From NCBI GenBank assembly GCA_013215385.1, contig JABSOY010000014.1, positions 106,276-170,275 of the forward strand: a stretch of DNA of 64,000 nucleotides, given 5' to 3'. Position numbers and translations under genes: made by a program. The DNA is from Colwellia sp. (GTDB taxonomy: Bacteria; Pseudomonadota; Gammaproteobacteria; Enterobacterales; Alteromonadaceae). Positions 8,215 to 18,441 of the stretch are shown here, piece after piece (position 1 is the first letter of the stretch; every line of letters starts with the position of its first letter). The notes beneath the pieces were generated by a model. It made no database searches. It saw only the letters and a list, made by a program, of their open reading frames with translations, and was not told the origin of the DNA.

Positions 8215-9885
8215 TTACTGAGCGAAAGTTTTACCAAAAAAGTCGCCTTGATTCCACGTCGGACGCTGCTCACCATTGGCAATCTCTAAGCCTATCATCA
8301 TGTTCACTTCTGCAAAGCTCGCGGCTGCATCGTAACGAATAGGTAATGTCGTTTCATCACTATGTTGATGGTAGTGGTTTTTGAAGAAATCGCCAAAAAC
8401 TTCACCGCCATTAATGTCAGGGTCTTTAGATTGAAAACCTGTCATTAAAAATACCGATGGTACACCCGCTTTTACAAAGCTGTAGTGATCACTACGAGTA
8501 AACAATGCTTGCTCTGGCATTGGGTCGTCGCTTAATGATAAATCAATTTTTTCTGCAGCTCTAGCAACAATAGGTCCTAAACTTGAGTGGGTAGAACCAA
8601 AGGCAATAATATCGGCAAATGGGTATAAAATTAATGGCATATCTAAATTAACGTTCGCAACCATTTGCGTAACAGGTACCGTTGGATTCGTTGCAAAATA
8701 ACTTGAACCTAATAGCCCTTTTTCTTCTGCGGTAACAACCACAAACAAAATAGAACGTTTAGGTTTTTCAGGCATGGTTGATAATAAACGCGCAGTTTCT
8801 AGTAAAATTGAAACGCCTGATGCATTATCTAATGCACCATTGTTAATTTTATCTTCTTCGTCACCATGACTACTTACCCCAATATGATCAAGGTGAGCAC
8901 TAAAAACTACATATTCATCTTTCAGTGTTGGGTCACTGCCTTCAATAGCGGCAATAATATTAGGGCTAGAGATTTCTTCATGGCGACTTTTGCTCGCCAT
9001 TTTAACACTTGAATTCAACGCAAAACCTTTAATGGCAATATTTTTAGTATCATCACTAAGTACGTCAGTTAACTTACGTTCAGCGCCAACAAATAAGGCT
9101 TCAGCACTTTCTGCACTGATATATGCGACACTTTTCAATTCAGCATATTTCCCAAACGGCCTGCCCTCTTTGTTTAACCAGTTAAGACGTGGTGCATCAG
9201 CATTAGAAGCTGTTTTAGCAAAAGTACGTACTGCATCACGCTTTGGCGTATGAATGGTGATAAAACCAACAGCGCCATGCTTAACAGCATGTTTTAGTTT
9301 TTCACTACCAGAGCCAATGTGTGCACCTTCTTCCGAAGGTAAATCATCAGGACGGCCTGTCAATACAACAACAACCTTACCTTCGACATCGATATTTTGG
9401 TAATCATCGTAACCAAAGTCTTTAGACACTACGCCATAGCCAACAAAAACAGTTTCCGCTTCAATAGCCGACGCTGTTAATAGGCTATCGCCCGACATAA
9501 TGAAGGCGTCTTTAAATTTCAGCGCGACTTCACCGTCGTTATTTATCACTGATAATTGAGCACTATTTTCTTCAATAAATGCCTTACGAAAAGTGACTTT
9601 TTGTTCAAAGCCTTTATGCTCCCCCATAGGTGTTAAGCCTAATTGCTTGAAGTAAGACTTGACATAATTAGCAGCGATTTGGTAACCATCGCTACCCGTA
9701 TCACGCCCAAGTAACGTATCATCAGCAAGGAATTCCAGATGTGCTTTGATATTTTGTTCATTCACTTGTGGTTTTTTATCTGTAGCCGTTACAGATGTTT
9801 GATTGTTTTGTCCACAAGCAGATAAAAGCGCGAGGCTTAATAAACTTGCACTGGTGAGTAATTTAAATTTCATTGGCTTCTTCAT
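8215..9885 (-). CDS. M28-family metallopeptidase, lipoprotein with PA domain
   Basis: A 556-residue secreted aminopeptidase-like zinc enzyme. The N-terminus is a lipoprotein signal with lipobox LLSAC (Cys24), so it is probably anchored in the envelope. A protease-associated domain fills about 130-260. The di-zinc site is complete: H331 and D333 (HLDHIG), D353 (ALDNASG), the catalytic pair E387/E388 (TAEEKG), D415 (NLDMP) and H467 (RSDHYSF). It is likely to trim peptides outside the inner membrane for nutrient uptake. It is monocistronic, followed by a strong terminator. Confidence 0.9.
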   Translation of the reverse strand: MKKPMKFKLLTSASLLSLALLSACGQNNQTSVTATDKKPQVNEQNIKAHLEFLADDTLLGRDTGSDGYQIAANYVKSYFKQLGLTPMGEHKGFEQKVTFRKAFIEENSAQLSVINNDGEVALKFKDAFIMSGDSLLTASAIEAETVFVGYGVVSKDFGYDDYQNIDVEGKVVVVLTGRPDDLPSEEGAHIGSGSEKLKHAVKHGAVGFITIHTPKRDAVRTFAKTASNADAPRLNWLNKEGRPFGKYAELKSVAYISAESAEALFVGAERKLTDVLSDDTKNIAIKGFALNSSVKMASKSRHEEISSPNIIAAIEGSDPTLKDEYVVFSAHLDHIGVSSHGDEEDKINNGALDNASGVSILLETARLLSTMPEKPKRSILFVVVTAEEKGLLGSSYFATNPTVPVTQMVANVNLDMPLILYPFADIIAFGSTHSSLGPIVARAAEKIDLSLSDDPMPEQALFTRSDHYSFVKAGVPSVFLMTGFQSKDPDINGGEVFGDFFKNHYHQHSDETTLPIRYDAAASFAEVNMMIGLEIANGEQRPTWNQGDFFGKTFAQ

Positions 9886-10318
9886 ATTATTAAATTAAGT
9901 TTTAGGGATATATTTACATACCGGTATATCGACATCACTATAATCATTGTTAAAATAAAATTCTAGTAATGCAATAAAGTTATTTGGATCAAGAGCAACA
10001 TTTTAATCGCCGTACGTTATGTCTATCTTTATTCTTTTCGCTCAGTAAATAGTGATTTCGCTGGTTATATTAGCGCTATTTGATCTATCAACGAATAATC
10101 TAACCTTGGCTTTCAGCACTAAAGGTAGTAAAAAATTAACGATAGCAACTGATAATAACCTTCAATTAAGCCATCTTACAGCTATTCTGCAGGTAAAGTA
10201 GTCTCTTGATTATCATCGTAAAAATGATAATTTTTTCACCAAAATGTTTTTCAATGCTATTGTTTTAGATTAGAAAGTAGGCGAATATGAAACTATTCCC
10301 TTACCAAGTAAATTAATT
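9886..10318. other. 433-bp intergenic region with an orphan plus-strand hairpin
   Basis: This region lies between the divergent peptidase and DUF2970 genes. No frame of convincing composition is present. It holds a palindrome ATACCGGTAT near 9918, a TATAAT at 9939-9944 on the plus strand without a good -35, and a terminator-like hairpin at 10209-10236. Nothing else was recognised. Confidence 0.5.
10209..10236 (+). terminator. Orphan terminator-like hairpin
   Basis: An 8-bp stem (ATTATCAT / ATGATAAT) with a 7-nt loop is followed by a T6 run on the plus strand. No plus-strand gene lies upstream before the divergent peptidase gene, so it may end an unannotated short transcript. The stem is AU-rich and weak. 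Confidence 0.4.
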
Positions 10319-10546
10319 ATGCCTATCAGTAACTTTTCAAAAATGTCAGTTTCTTCACAAAAAAAGAGTAGCTTCATATCGGTAATTAAAAGTGTCGGGG
10401 CGGCTTTTATAGGTGTGCAAAGTAATAAAAATAGAGAACGAGATTTCAGCGAAGGAAAGCTGAGCCATTTTATTATTGTTGGTATTGTCTGTGTCGTTAT
10501 TTTTATTGGTGCATTAGTGGCAGTTGTATCACTGGTATTACCTTAA
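10319..10546 (+). CDS. DUF2970 small membrane protein
   Basis: A 75-residue protein with a basic N-terminal half (SVIKSVGAAFIGVQS, the typical DUF2970 start) and one transmembrane helix at about 50-73. The family is widespread in proteobacteria and has no known function. It converges with dam, with only 3 bp between stops. Small size and single-helix topology suggest a membrane-anchored accessory protein; I infer nothing further. Confidence 0.8.
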   Translation: MPISNFSKMSVSSQKKSSFISVIKSVGAAFIGVQSNKNRERDFSEGKLSHFIIVGIVCVVIFIGALVAVVSLVLP

Positions 10547-10549
10547 CCA

Positions 10550-11368
10550 CTATTTATAAAGCACTAATAATTCAGAAACTTTAGTACGCTTGTTCGCTTT
10601 TTGGCTAATAGTACGTGCGACTTGAATCGTTTTTTGTTTGTCTGCATGCTCGTAAATTTTACGCGTCCAAATAGTATCGTGATTGCTGATCAGTACGGAT
10701 ATGTTTTGCTCTGATGTTATTTCTTCAGCAATATTAGCTAAATCGGCTTGTTCATCTAAACCAAAGCCATTGCCCACATAACTAGTAAAACTTGCGGTTT
10801 TACTTAACGGCACATAAGGTGGATCACAGTAAATTACATCACCATTTTGTGCATGAGCAAACGTTTCTCTATATCCCTTACAAATAAACGTCGCTTTCTT
10901 TGCTTTTTCAGAAAAAAACAACATTTCATTTTCAGGAAAGTATGGCCGGACATATCGGCCAAAAGGTACATTGTACCCCCCTGATTTATTATATCGACAT
11001 AAACCATTATAACCATGACGGTTCATATAAAGAAAAATAAGCGATCGAAAATAACTATCGTTACTCGCATTAAATTCGGCTCGTAATTGATAGTAGACTT
11101 TTTCTTGATTATATTCAGCGGTGAAATACTTTGCAGCATCAGTTATAAATTGCTTAGGATTGGCTTTTATAATGTTATAGAGGTTAATAAGATCTTGATT
11201 AATATCATTCAATAAATAATGTTCATAGTTACTATTTAAGAAGACCGAACCCGCACCAACGAAAGGTTCAATAAGTCGCTCGCCCTTAGGTAGCATTTTA
11301 TTAATTACATCGCATAGACCATATTTACCGCCAGCCCATTTTAGAAATGCTCGATGTTTTTTAACCAT
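10550..11368 (-). CDS. dam: DNA adenine methyltransferase Dam (GATC)
   Basis: About 272 residues, close to the 278 of E. coli Dam. It opens with RAFLKWAGGK, the motif around the FxGxG SAM-binding region, has EPFVGAGSVFLN, and carries the catalytic DPPY at about 182-185. It methylates adenine in GATC, supporting mismatch-repair strand choice and replication control. The frame reaches a GTG at 11377, but the ATG at 11368 gives MVKKHRAFLKWAGG, which aligns with E. coli MKKNRAFLKWAGG. It lies at the end of the aroK-aroB-damX-dam group, as in enterics. Confidence 0.95.
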   Translation of the reverse strand: MVKKHRAFLKWAGGKYGLCDVINKMLPKGERLIEPFVGAGSVFLNSNYEHYLLNDINQDLINLYNIIKANPKQFITDAAKYFTAEYNQEKVYYQLRAEFNASNDSYFRSLIFLYMNRHGYNGLCRYNKSGGYNVPFGRYVRPYFPENEMLFFSEKAKKATFICKGYRETFAHAQNGDVIYCDPPYVPLSKTASFTSYVGNGFGLDEQADLANIAEEITSEQNISVLISNHDTIWTRKIYEHADKQKTIQVARTISQKANKRTKVSELLVLYK

Positions 11369-11450
11369 TGAAACCACTTACCTACAACTGCTGATTTAAA
11401 CACTGAGTTTAAACACTAAAAAGAAAGCGAATTGTATACTGATTAGCGCT

Positions 11451-12863
11451 TTATTGGGAGAGTTGAAAGCTACTGATTTCACTATTAATCGCTTCAACTG
11501 ACTTTATCCAAGGTTGATGCGACATTATGGTACTTGGCAACAGCATTATTGCTTGTTCGGCATTAAGTCTGGTTGAATAAATTTCAGAAGTAATTACCAG
11601 CATCGGCTGCTTATTCAGTAAACGATGATATCGTTTAATCTTGGTTGTCGTAAAATCTGGTAAGAATTGCTGATAAACAGGAAGTCGGGTAAAACCCGCG
11701 ATTTGAATAACATAACCTGTTTTGGCGTTGATATAATAATCATTGTCTACCTTTAGGCTTTCAATACCGTTAATATTTTTAATCGTCTCTTTTTTATCGC
11801 GGCCTAAAGTCGGTGCTGATATTTCTTGCTTTTGTTGAAATAACGAACTGTTATTTGTTTGAATTATGGGATCTGCAACCTTTGGCTTTGGCATTTTACT
11901 ATCAAGAAAGGATTCAAAGCGCTTTGGTCTTCCATTAACAGGAATTTCTGTTGTTATTTCATTTATTCCAACTGAATTTTGAAAAGCTGATATTGCACTC
12001 ACGATATCAATTGAATTGGCAATTTCGGGTGTTTTATTCTCAATATTTGTTGATTTACTAGCCGTTAGAGCTTGAACAATATCAGCAGGCTTGGCTAATA
12101 CAATCATATCCTTTATAGATACTTCTCCCACAAAAGAGTTAACGCCGAGAGTAGCGTTTTGTATGCCTAACTTAGTTTTTAAGCTAAAAGTATCTTGCTG
12201 AAATAACCAATAGCCAAGAATCGATAAGCTAATCACAAAGGCCGTAAAAACCATTAACCATTTCGCAGTAGTTGTAAGTTTGAAAATAGCTGATTTAACC
12301 TTAAATACATTGGCATTCAATGCCAATAACTGTCCTGTCTGACCTGATAGAATTGAGATTTTTTTATTAAAAAGTGATTTGTTATTTGCTAATAATGTTC
12401 CAGTTTGTGGTGTGCCAAGCAATAAAACTCTTATAGGGTAATTGGCCTTTTTAGCAATATCAGTAAGTTGACATAATTCATGTAATATTTGCAAAGACAA
12501 GTATTGCGTATGTTTAATAACTATATCGATAAATTGTTTTTCTTGTTTCGCTAAATTAATCAAACTGACAGCAAGGGATTGCTCAGGATCAAATAAATTA
12601 TTAGTAAAAAGTTGCTCGATAATTCTACAACGAATTTGAATATCATTTAATTTAGGAGAAACAGCGATAAATGCTGCATTGTGATCATTTGCTAGAGAGC
12701 CAAGAAATTGACTAGCAACTTGAGAATAAACACTTTCGTCTTGATCAACAACCAATACAGCATGTTTTGAAAAACGTAGAATGTAATCAACACGCGCATT
12801 AGCGCTGATGGTTGTAACGCTTTGTGATACGTTAGATTCTATGGCATGTGCTAGTGCAGACAT
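11451..12863 (-). CDS. damX: DamX-like cell-division protein with SPOR domain
   Basis: 470 residues. Residues 1-185 resemble an AAA-type fold but show no Walker A lysine motif. One transmembrane helix lies at 202-221, followed by a long periplasmic linker. A C-terminal SPOR domain (about 383-460, starting GYVIQIAGF) would bind denuded septal peptidoglycan. This topology and the position between aroB and dam identify DamX, a septal-ring protein. The linker is shorter in proline/glutamine repeats than the E. coli form. Identity rests mainly on synteny and SPOR. Confidence 0.85.
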   Translation of the reverse strand: MSALAHAIESNVSQSVTTISANARVDYILRFSKHAVLVVDQDESVYSQVASQFLGSLANDHNAAFIAVSPKLNDIQIRCRIIEQLFTNNLFDPEQSLAVSLINLAKQEKQFIDIVIKHTQYLSLQILHELCQLTDIAKKANYPIRVLLLGTPQTGTLLANNKSLFNKKISILSGQTGQLLALNANVFKVKSAIFKLTTTAKWLMVFTAFVISLSILGYWLFQQDTFSLKTKLGIQNATLGVNSFVGEVSIKDMIVLAKPADIVQALTASKSTNIENKTPEIANSIDIVSAISAFQNSVGINEITTEIPVNGRPKRFESFLDSKMPKPKVADPIIQTNNSSLFQQKQEISAPTLGRDKKETIKNINGIESLKVDNDYYINAKTGYVIQIAGFTRLPVYQQFLPDFTTTKIKRYHRLLNKQPMLVITSEIYSTRLNAEQAIMLLPSTIMSHQPWIKSVEAINSEISSFQLSQ

Positions 12864-12886
12864 GTTTCACCTGTTCTGTATTAAAA

Positions 12887-13951
12887 TTACAGAATTTGCT
12901 GAAGCATATCCTCACTAATATCATCACGCATTTCCGATTGACCAATAGCAGTAGGTACGATTAAACGTATCACACCGGCTAAATTCTTTTTGTCACGACG
13001 CATGTGACAAATAAATTCTTCAAAGCCCATATTTTCTGGAGCTATAAGTGGTAAATCAAACGCTGCAATTAAAGTTTCGATACGACGTAGATCTGACGCT
13101 TCAAGCAAATTCAATGCTACAGATAACTTAGAGGCAAGTACCATGCCAGTAGCGACAGCTTCACCGTGTAACCATTTACCATAACCTTGATCAGCTTCGA
13201 TAGCGTGGCCAAAAGTATGACCTAAATTTAATAAGGCACGAACTCCTTTTTCAGTTTCGTCAGCAGAAACAATATCAGCTTTACATCGACAACAGGTTTC
13301 GATCATCTCTATTAATGTTGTTTTATCCGCAGACTTTATTTTTTCACTATTATTCTCTAACCAAGTAAAAAATTGTCCATCACCTAAAATACCATATTTG
13401 ATAACTTCGGCCATGCCAGCATTAAATTCACGAACAGGTAATGTGGATAGACTATCGACATCAATAAAAACGGCCTTGGGCTGATAAAACGCACCAATCA
13501 TATTTTTACCTAGAGGATGATTAACTGCTGTTTTCCCTCCAACTGAAGAGTCAACTTGAGAGAGCAATGTGGTCGGTATCTGAATAAAGTTTATGCCACG
13601 TTGGTAACATGCTGCAGCAAAGCCAGTTATATCTCCAATAACACCACCGCCTAAAGCGATTAGAGTAGAATCACGGCCATGCCTATTTTCCAACAGATGA
13701 GACATAATAACGTCAAAATTTGCTAACGATTTTTGTGCTTCACCATCGGGTAATATTATTTCATCAACCTGAAAATCAACTAGCTTATCTTTCAAAGCAG
13801 CAAGATATAAAGGCTTTACAATATTATTAGAAACGATACAGACACGTTTCCCATGAATATGCGAAGAGAGCAGACTATTTTCTTTTAATAGTCCGCTATC
13901 AATATAAATGGGATAACTGCGTATACCGAGATCAACATTTAGCGTTGTCAT
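12887..13951 (-). CDS. aroB: 3-dehydroquinate synthase
   Basis: 354 residues, normal for AroB, the NAD+-dependent enzyme that makes 3-dehydroquinate from DAHP in the shikimate pathway. [14 protein letters not shown] and the [18 protein letters not shown] segment (NAD and phosphate binding) are intact, and the zinc-site segment GHTFGHAIE is present. It lies 22 bp after aroK and 23 bp before damX, so the four genes aroK-aroB-damX-dam are probably co-transcribed. Confidence 0.97.
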   Translation of the reverse strand: MTTLNVDLGIRSYPIYIDSGLLKENSLLSSHIHGKRVCIVSNNIVKPLYLAALKDKLVDFQVDEIILPDGEAQKSLANFDVIMSHLLENRHGRDSTLIALGGGVIGDITGFAAACYQRGINFIQIPTTLLSQVDSSVGGKTAVNHPLGKNMIGAFYQPKAVFIDVDSLSTLPVREFNAGMAEVIKYGILGDGQFFTWLENNSEKIKSADKTTLIEMIETCCRCKADIVSADETEKGVRALLNLGHTFGHAIEADQGYGKWLHGEAVATGMVLASKLSVALNLLEASDLRRIETLIAAFDLPLIAPENMGFEEFICHMRRDKKNLAGVIRLIVPTAIGQSEMRDDISEDMLQQIL

Positions 13952-13973
13952 TTTTTGGGTGCTTATTCGCTAT

Positions 13974-14492
13974 TTAAAAATCTAAACGCTCAACAATTTT
14001 ATGAGCTACAACTTTTGCACTTTGATCATCAGTTTTAACAATAACGTCAGCAATTTCTTCATACAAAGGATTGCGTTCGACTGCTAAATTTTCAAGTACA
14101 GTTCTTGGCTCTTCTGAGGTTTGCAACAATGGACGACGTCGATCTCGCTGTGTACGAGCGACTTGTTTGTCTATTGTTGTTTCTAAATAAACAACAATAC
14201 CACGTGCCGACAAACGATTACGCACTTGCTTACTGATTACCGACCCCCCACCTGTAGCTAAAACAATACCTTGTTTTTCACTTAGGTCCTCAATCACACC
14301 TTCTTCTCTTTTACGAAAGCCTTCTTCACCTTCAAGATCGAATACCCATGCGATATCTGCACCAGTACGGCGCTCTATTTCCTGATCAGAGTCAAAAAAT
14401 TCAAGATGTAGCCTATCAGCTAACTCTCTACCAATTGTGCTTTTACCAGCCCCCATAGGGCCAATAAGGAAAATATTACGTTTTTCTGCCAT
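13974..14492 (-). CDS. aroK: Shikimate kinase I
   Basis: 172 residues. The Walker A motif GPMGAGKST is at 11-19, the shikimate-binding [13 protein letters not shown] is near 33-45 and the GGG loop ATGGGSV is near 79-85. It phosphorylates shikimate with ATP and directly precedes aroB. Length and motifs fit AroK rather than AroL. It is separated from pilQ by 157 bp, so it may have its own promoter, although the pil-aroK order suggests some read-through. Confidence 0.97.
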   Translation of the reverse strand: MAEKRNIFLIGPMGAGKSTIGRELADRLHLEFFDSDQEIERRTGADIAWVFDLEGEEGFRKREEGVIEDLSEKQGIVLATGGGSVISKQVRNRLSARGIVVYLETTIDKQVARTQRDRRRPLLQTSEEPRTVLENLAVERNPLYEEIADVIVKTDDQSAKVVAHKIVERLDF

Positions 14493-14649
14493 TAGATTAA
14501 CTTAAGCTCGTATCAATAATTACGTTTACAAATATGAGGGAACCCCCTCCGAAAATTTTAAGGGCGTAATTATCGCAATTGTTGGGTGTAAATTGCAAGT
14601 TAACTGAGACGAAAATAATCTGAAAATGCCCAGTTAATTGCAAATATGT

Positions 14650-16707
14650 TTAAAAACGCTCGGTTACGATGCGCGGAGTGACAAAAATGAGTAACTCTTT
14701 TTTCTCATTATAGTTAGTACTGTTCCTAAATAGCCAGCCAAAGTATGGAATATCACCTAAAACTGGAACTTTTGATACTGTACTAATAATTGATTGCTGA
14801 TAAATTCCACCAAGTACGATTGTTTCACCATTGTTTACTAAAACTTGTGTGCCAATACGCTGAGTATCAATTGCAGGCGCTTGGCCATTCTGTACATCCG
14901 ATACTGTGTCTTGAGTGACGACCAAATCAAGGATGATGCGATCATCTGGTGTAATGTGTGGAGTAACCGTTAAACTTAATACGGCTTTCTTAAACTGAGT
15001 CGACGTTGCTCCACTTGAAGATGCTTCTTGGTAAGGTATTTCAACACCTTGCTCAATATAAGCCTCTTTCTGATTAGCGGTAGTAATACGAGGGCTTGCT
15101 ATGATTTCACCCTTATTTTCTTTTTCCATCGCACTCAATTCAAGATCTAAAATAGTACCGTCAGCTAAACGTGCCACTTGGAAAGCAATACTGCCAGCTG
15201 GGTTGCCAACGGGTAAGTTTACATTTAACCTATCGGCTAGTGCAGGAACAAGACCACTAGCTGCGGAATTCGCGCCCTCTAAAGTGCCAGAACCAGCATA
15301 CTCACCATTTGTATCGGTTACCCCCCAACGAATACCTAACTCTTCATTAATACTATCTTTAACGGTAACCATGCGCGCCTCAATCACAACTTGTCGCACA
15401 GGGATATCCAACACACTGACCATGCGCCTGATATCTTCAATACTCTTGGCAGTGTCACGAATTAATAACGTATTAGTACGCTCATCCACGCTAATACTAC
15501 CCCGTGTAGATAAAATACTGTTGTCATCGCTTTTTATTAAGTTGGCAAAGTCGATAGCTTTCGCATAGTTCACTTGTACATATTCAGAATAAAGCGGTGC
15601 GAGTTCTTCAACTTGTTGCTTAGCTTGTAAATCACGAGCTTCACGGGCTGAAAGTTCATCGCTAGGTGCAACCATTAATATATTGCCTTCCATACGCTTA
15701 TCTAAGCCTTTAACTTTCAATATAATATCAAGAGCTTGGTCCCAGGGAACGCCATCTAACCGCAAGGTAATGTTACCAGTGACGGTATCGCTTGTAACAA
15801 GATTGAAGCCGTTATAATCAGCGATAATTTGCAACACGGTTCTTACGGATATATCTTGAAAATTTAATGATATTGCTCGGCCAACAAAATCAGCACCGTC
15901 CTCCAAATAACCCGGTGATTTAGCATTTTTTGAAACGGTTAATGAGAATACACTATTCAATTGATGGTGTTTGAAGGTAAAGTCGCTATCGATATCGACA
16001 ACTAAACGGGCATTTCGTCCGTCACGAAAGGTCTCGATACCTGTAACGAGCGTACCAAAATCTGTAACATCCAACTTATAAAGTAAATCATCAATTATTT
16101 GAGTATTATGAAACTCAATATAAAGTTTACCAAGTTTGTCAGCAACATCTACCGCGACCATGCTGTCGTCAAGATATACTAATATCTGAGCTTCGTCATT
16201 TTCACCGTTTCGAAAATCAATTGAATCAATATTATTAATAAAATTATTACCGAGTGGGTTCACTTGAGTGACAGGAGAATTAACCACTCCTTTATTGAGA
16301 ATCAATGAAAATAAATTTTTATTCTGATGCACATCAAAAACAGCGAGTTGATCTAAATGAACCGTTGCCACAACCTTACCTGACAGTTTTTGAACGCTGA
16401 TATGGTTAACACCAGCATGTTCAATAGCCGTGTTAAGTAAATTTTCATTAAATTTATCAGCATCAAAGGTTATTTTAATTTGTGCAGGGTTCATTGCCGT
16501 TTTCATTTCGGGCTGAATGACAATATCTGAAGAAAATTCAAATTGCAGTTCTATTTCATCATTTTGCAAGGTGTTGTATTTAATACCTACAAGGTCAGAA
16601 GACCATGCCGTAAACGCAAAGCAAGATAACAATAACGCGGTAACCACGTTACGGTTCATTCGATGAGAAACTTGGCGATAACTTTTAATTTTATTAAATA
16701 GCATCAT
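14650..16707 (-). CDS. pilQ: Type IV pilus secretin PilQ
   Basis: 685 residues. An N-terminal signal (hydrophobic stretch about 21-36) is followed by two AMIN-type domains (about 40-250) that bind peptidoglycan, a secretin/TonB short N-terminal domain (about 285-340), an NolW-like N domain and the C-terminal secretin barrel (about 480-685) ending in a GWLFRN/LLIFVTPRIV sequence. It forms the outer-membrane pore for the pilus or competence pseudopilus. It overlaps pilP by 4 nt (ATGA), so translation is coupled. Confidence 0.96.
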   Translation of the reverse strand: MMLFNKIKSYRQVSHRMNRNVVTALLLSCFAFTAWSSDLVGIKYNTLQNDEIELQFEFSSDIVIQPEMKTAMNPAQIKITFDADKFNENLLNTAIEHAGVNHISVQKLSGKVVATVHLDQLAVFDVHQNKNLFSLILNKGVVNSPVTQVNPLGNNFINNIDSIDFRNGENDEAQILVYLDDSMVAVDVADKLGKLYIEFHNTQIIDDLLYKLDVTDFGTLVTGIETFRDGRNARLVVDIDSDFTFKHHQLNSVFSLTVSKNAKSPGYLEDGADFVGRAISLNFQDISVRTVLQIIADYNGFNLVTSDTVTGNITLRLDGVPWDQALDIILKVKGLDKRMEGNILMVAPSDELSAREARDLQAKQQVEELAPLYSEYVQVNYAKAIDFANLIKSDDNSILSTRGSISVDERTNTLLIRDTAKSIEDIRRMVSVLDIPVRQVVIEARMVTVKDSINEELGIRWGVTDTNGEYAGSGTLEGANSAASGLVPALADRLNVNLPVGNPAGSIAFQVARLADGTILDLELSAMEKENKGEIIASPRITTANQKEAYIEQGVEIPYQEASSSGATSTQFKKAVLSLTVTPHITPDDRIILDLVVTQDTVSDVQNGQAPAIDTQRIGTQVLVNNGETIVLGGIYQQSIISTVSKVPVLGDIPYFGWLFRNSTNYNEKKELLIFVTPRIVTERF

Positions 16708-17246
16708 GACTTCCTTTGACTCTCTGTGCCAGACTTGACCATTTTTATAACCGTATCACGTTCTACCCAACAGCCTGCGCCATCAGAAATTAATTCAGTG
16801 ACGTGCACTTTCTGTTGGCTAACCGCCGTAATTCGACCGTTATTCAATCCTAAGTAACTTCCAATAGCAACTCGATGTAATGTGGTATCTGATGCTTCAA
16901 CCAGTGCCCAGATAATACCTTGTTCACCTAACGTTCCTCGCATTGTTAAGTTACTTAGCGAAAAGGTCTCTAAAGGTTGCTTTCGTCTTCTTGGATCGGG
17001 ACTTAAACAACCTGACATTTGCTGAATTTTCTGCTGAATAGCTTCAGCCTGTGGTTTATCAAATGGACTACGCAATGAATGGGCTGAGTAGTCAAAGTGG
17101 TCGAAAGCAGACATTACCGGCATAGGTTCAATAGTATTAGGTGTATTCGCTTGAACTTTCGCAATATGAGTACGTAAATCACTAGTATCGTCGAAGCAAC
17201 CAGTGCTCCCCACAGCAATGACGATTAACAAAGCTAATTTTTTCAT
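16704..17246 (-). CDS. pilP: Type IV pilus assembly lipoprotein PilP
   Basis: 180 residues with a lipoprotein signal (lipobox GSTGC, Cys17). The C-terminal beta-domain (about 95-170, LTMRGTLGEQGIIWALVE) is the PilP fold that contacts PilQ and the PilN/PilO periplasmic dimer. The gene overlaps pilO and pilQ by 4 nt each. Confidence 0.95.
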   Translation of the reverse strand: MKKLALLIVIAVGSTGCFDDTSDLRTHIAKVQANTPNTIEPMPVMSAFDHFDYSAHSLRSPFDKPQAEAIQQKIQQMSGCLSPDPRRRKQPLETFSLSNLTMRGTLGEQGIIWALVEASDTTLHRVAIGSYLGLNNGRITAVSQQKVHVTELISDGAGCWVERDTVIKMVKSGTESQRKS

Positions 17247-17851
17247 TTTTCTTCAGCCTCTCTATAGCGATAGGTTTTTGCCTGTAACTTTAAACTGAGC
17301 AAGCTATTATCAACTCTATTTATGTCAATATCGAAATCATGTAAAGTAACAATACGAGGTAATCCTGCTATTTTACTGACAAAATCACCAAATTCATGAT
17401 ATGTGCCAACCACTTCTATATCGATGGGCAACTCAATATAAATTTCACGGGTTATTTCAGGTTGCCAATTAAGCTTCACAAACCTTAATCCACTTGTTGT
17501 ACCAACAAAAGTAATATCATCTAATAGGCCTGGAGTTTCGTGACTTTCAGGTAAGCTTTTTAATTGATTAGCAAATAAAGCTTCGGCATCTTTCATTTGC
17601 TGCTGAAATAACTCAAGGTTTGCAGCAACGTGGTATTTTATTTCATATTGACGTTTGAGGGTAATTTCTTCTTCTTCAGTTGCAAATAATAGGTCTATGT
17701 TGTCACTGATTAATAAAAAATATCCTAAAGCAATAACAATTATTCCTAAAAATGTAGCTAAAACAATCTTAACAGTTTTAGGCCATTGCCCTATATTTTC
17801 ACTATCTAGTCCTTCAAATTGTTCAAGAAATTGAGCTAAATCTATTTTCAT
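17243..17851 (-). CDS. pilO: Type IV pilus inner-membrane protein PilO
   Basis: 202 residues. A single transmembrane helix (about 29-48) near the N-terminus is followed by a coiled coil (about 60-95) and a ferredoxin-like periplasmic domain. It pairs with PilN to link the cytoplasmic PilM ring to PilP/PilQ. It overlaps both neighbours by 4 nt. Confidence 0.95.
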   Translation of the reverse strand: MKIDLAQFLEQFEGLDSENIGQWPKTVKIVLATFLGIIVIALGYFLLISDNIDLLFATEEEEITLKRQYEIKYHVAANLELFQQQMKDAEALFANQLKSLPESHETPGLLDDITFVGTTSGLRFVKLNWQPEITREIYIELPIDIEVVGTYHEFGDFVSKIAGLPRIVTLHDFDIDINRVDNSLLSLKLQAKTYRYREAEEK

Positions 17852-18441
17852 GACTTACCTCCATTTTCATTAACAATATTGGAACCGTCGACAGAGTTCA
17901 GTAAACCTTTAATACGGACCTGCATTTTAAAATCACTTAACAATTTACTTTCTGCTTCATTGCTCGTTATAGATTCTAAAGTTGCATCGATTAAAAGCGT
18001 AGAATGTTCTATTTCACGAATCATATTCGCCAAATGATTATTTGACTCACTTTTACCGACGATTTTAATGCTGTTACCCTGTTTTCCTAATTTTGTTAAA
18101 TAGACCCCCGTTGGCACTATTTTAGCTATTTCATCAAGAACCTGAGTGCCAACATTACGGCTACGTTGCAACTGCTCAACAACAGTCGTTCTTTTCTTCA
18201 ATTCTTTTTTCTTTTCATTTAAATTCTTTATTTTAGCTATACGAACATCCAATAATTGAATTTCATTTTTCAGAAATTGATTACGAGACGATTGCCCATC
18301 AATTCGCATTTGATAAAATTGGCTAACCAAAAAAACAAAAGCAAAGGCTGCAACAGCAACCATAGTTAATATTGTAAAGTATTCACGTTGTTGCGCTTTT
18401 TCGGCTTCTTCTCTCCATGGAAGTAAGTTTATAAATGCCAT
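17848..18441 (-). CDS. pilN: Type IV pilus inner-membrane protein PilN
   Basis: 197 residues. The short cytoplasmic N-terminus INLLPWREE is the conserved peptide that docks into PilM. It is followed by a transmembrane helix (about 22-44), a coiled coil and a periplasmic ferredoxin-like domain. The gene overlaps pilM by 13 nt and pilO by 4 nt. Confidence 0.96.
   Translation of the reverse strand: MAFINLLPWREEAEKAQQREYFTILTMVAVAAFAFVFLVSQFYQMRIDGQSSRNQFLKNEIQLLDVRIAKIKNLNEKKKELKKRTTVVEQLQRSRNVGTQVLDEIAKIVPTGVYLTKLGKQGNSIKIVGKSESNNHLANMIREIEHSTLLIDATLESITSNEAESKLLSDFKMQVRIKGLLNSVDGSNIVNENGGKS

Noticed and set aside
14534..14547. Short hairpin GAGGG / CCCTC between aroK and pilQ
   Set aside because: The stem is only 5 bp and no U-run follows on the minus strand, so I did not call a terminator.
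15101..15568. 155-codon plus-strand frame inside pilQ
   Set aside because: It is antisense to the conserved secretin domain and has no ribosome site or recognisable motif.
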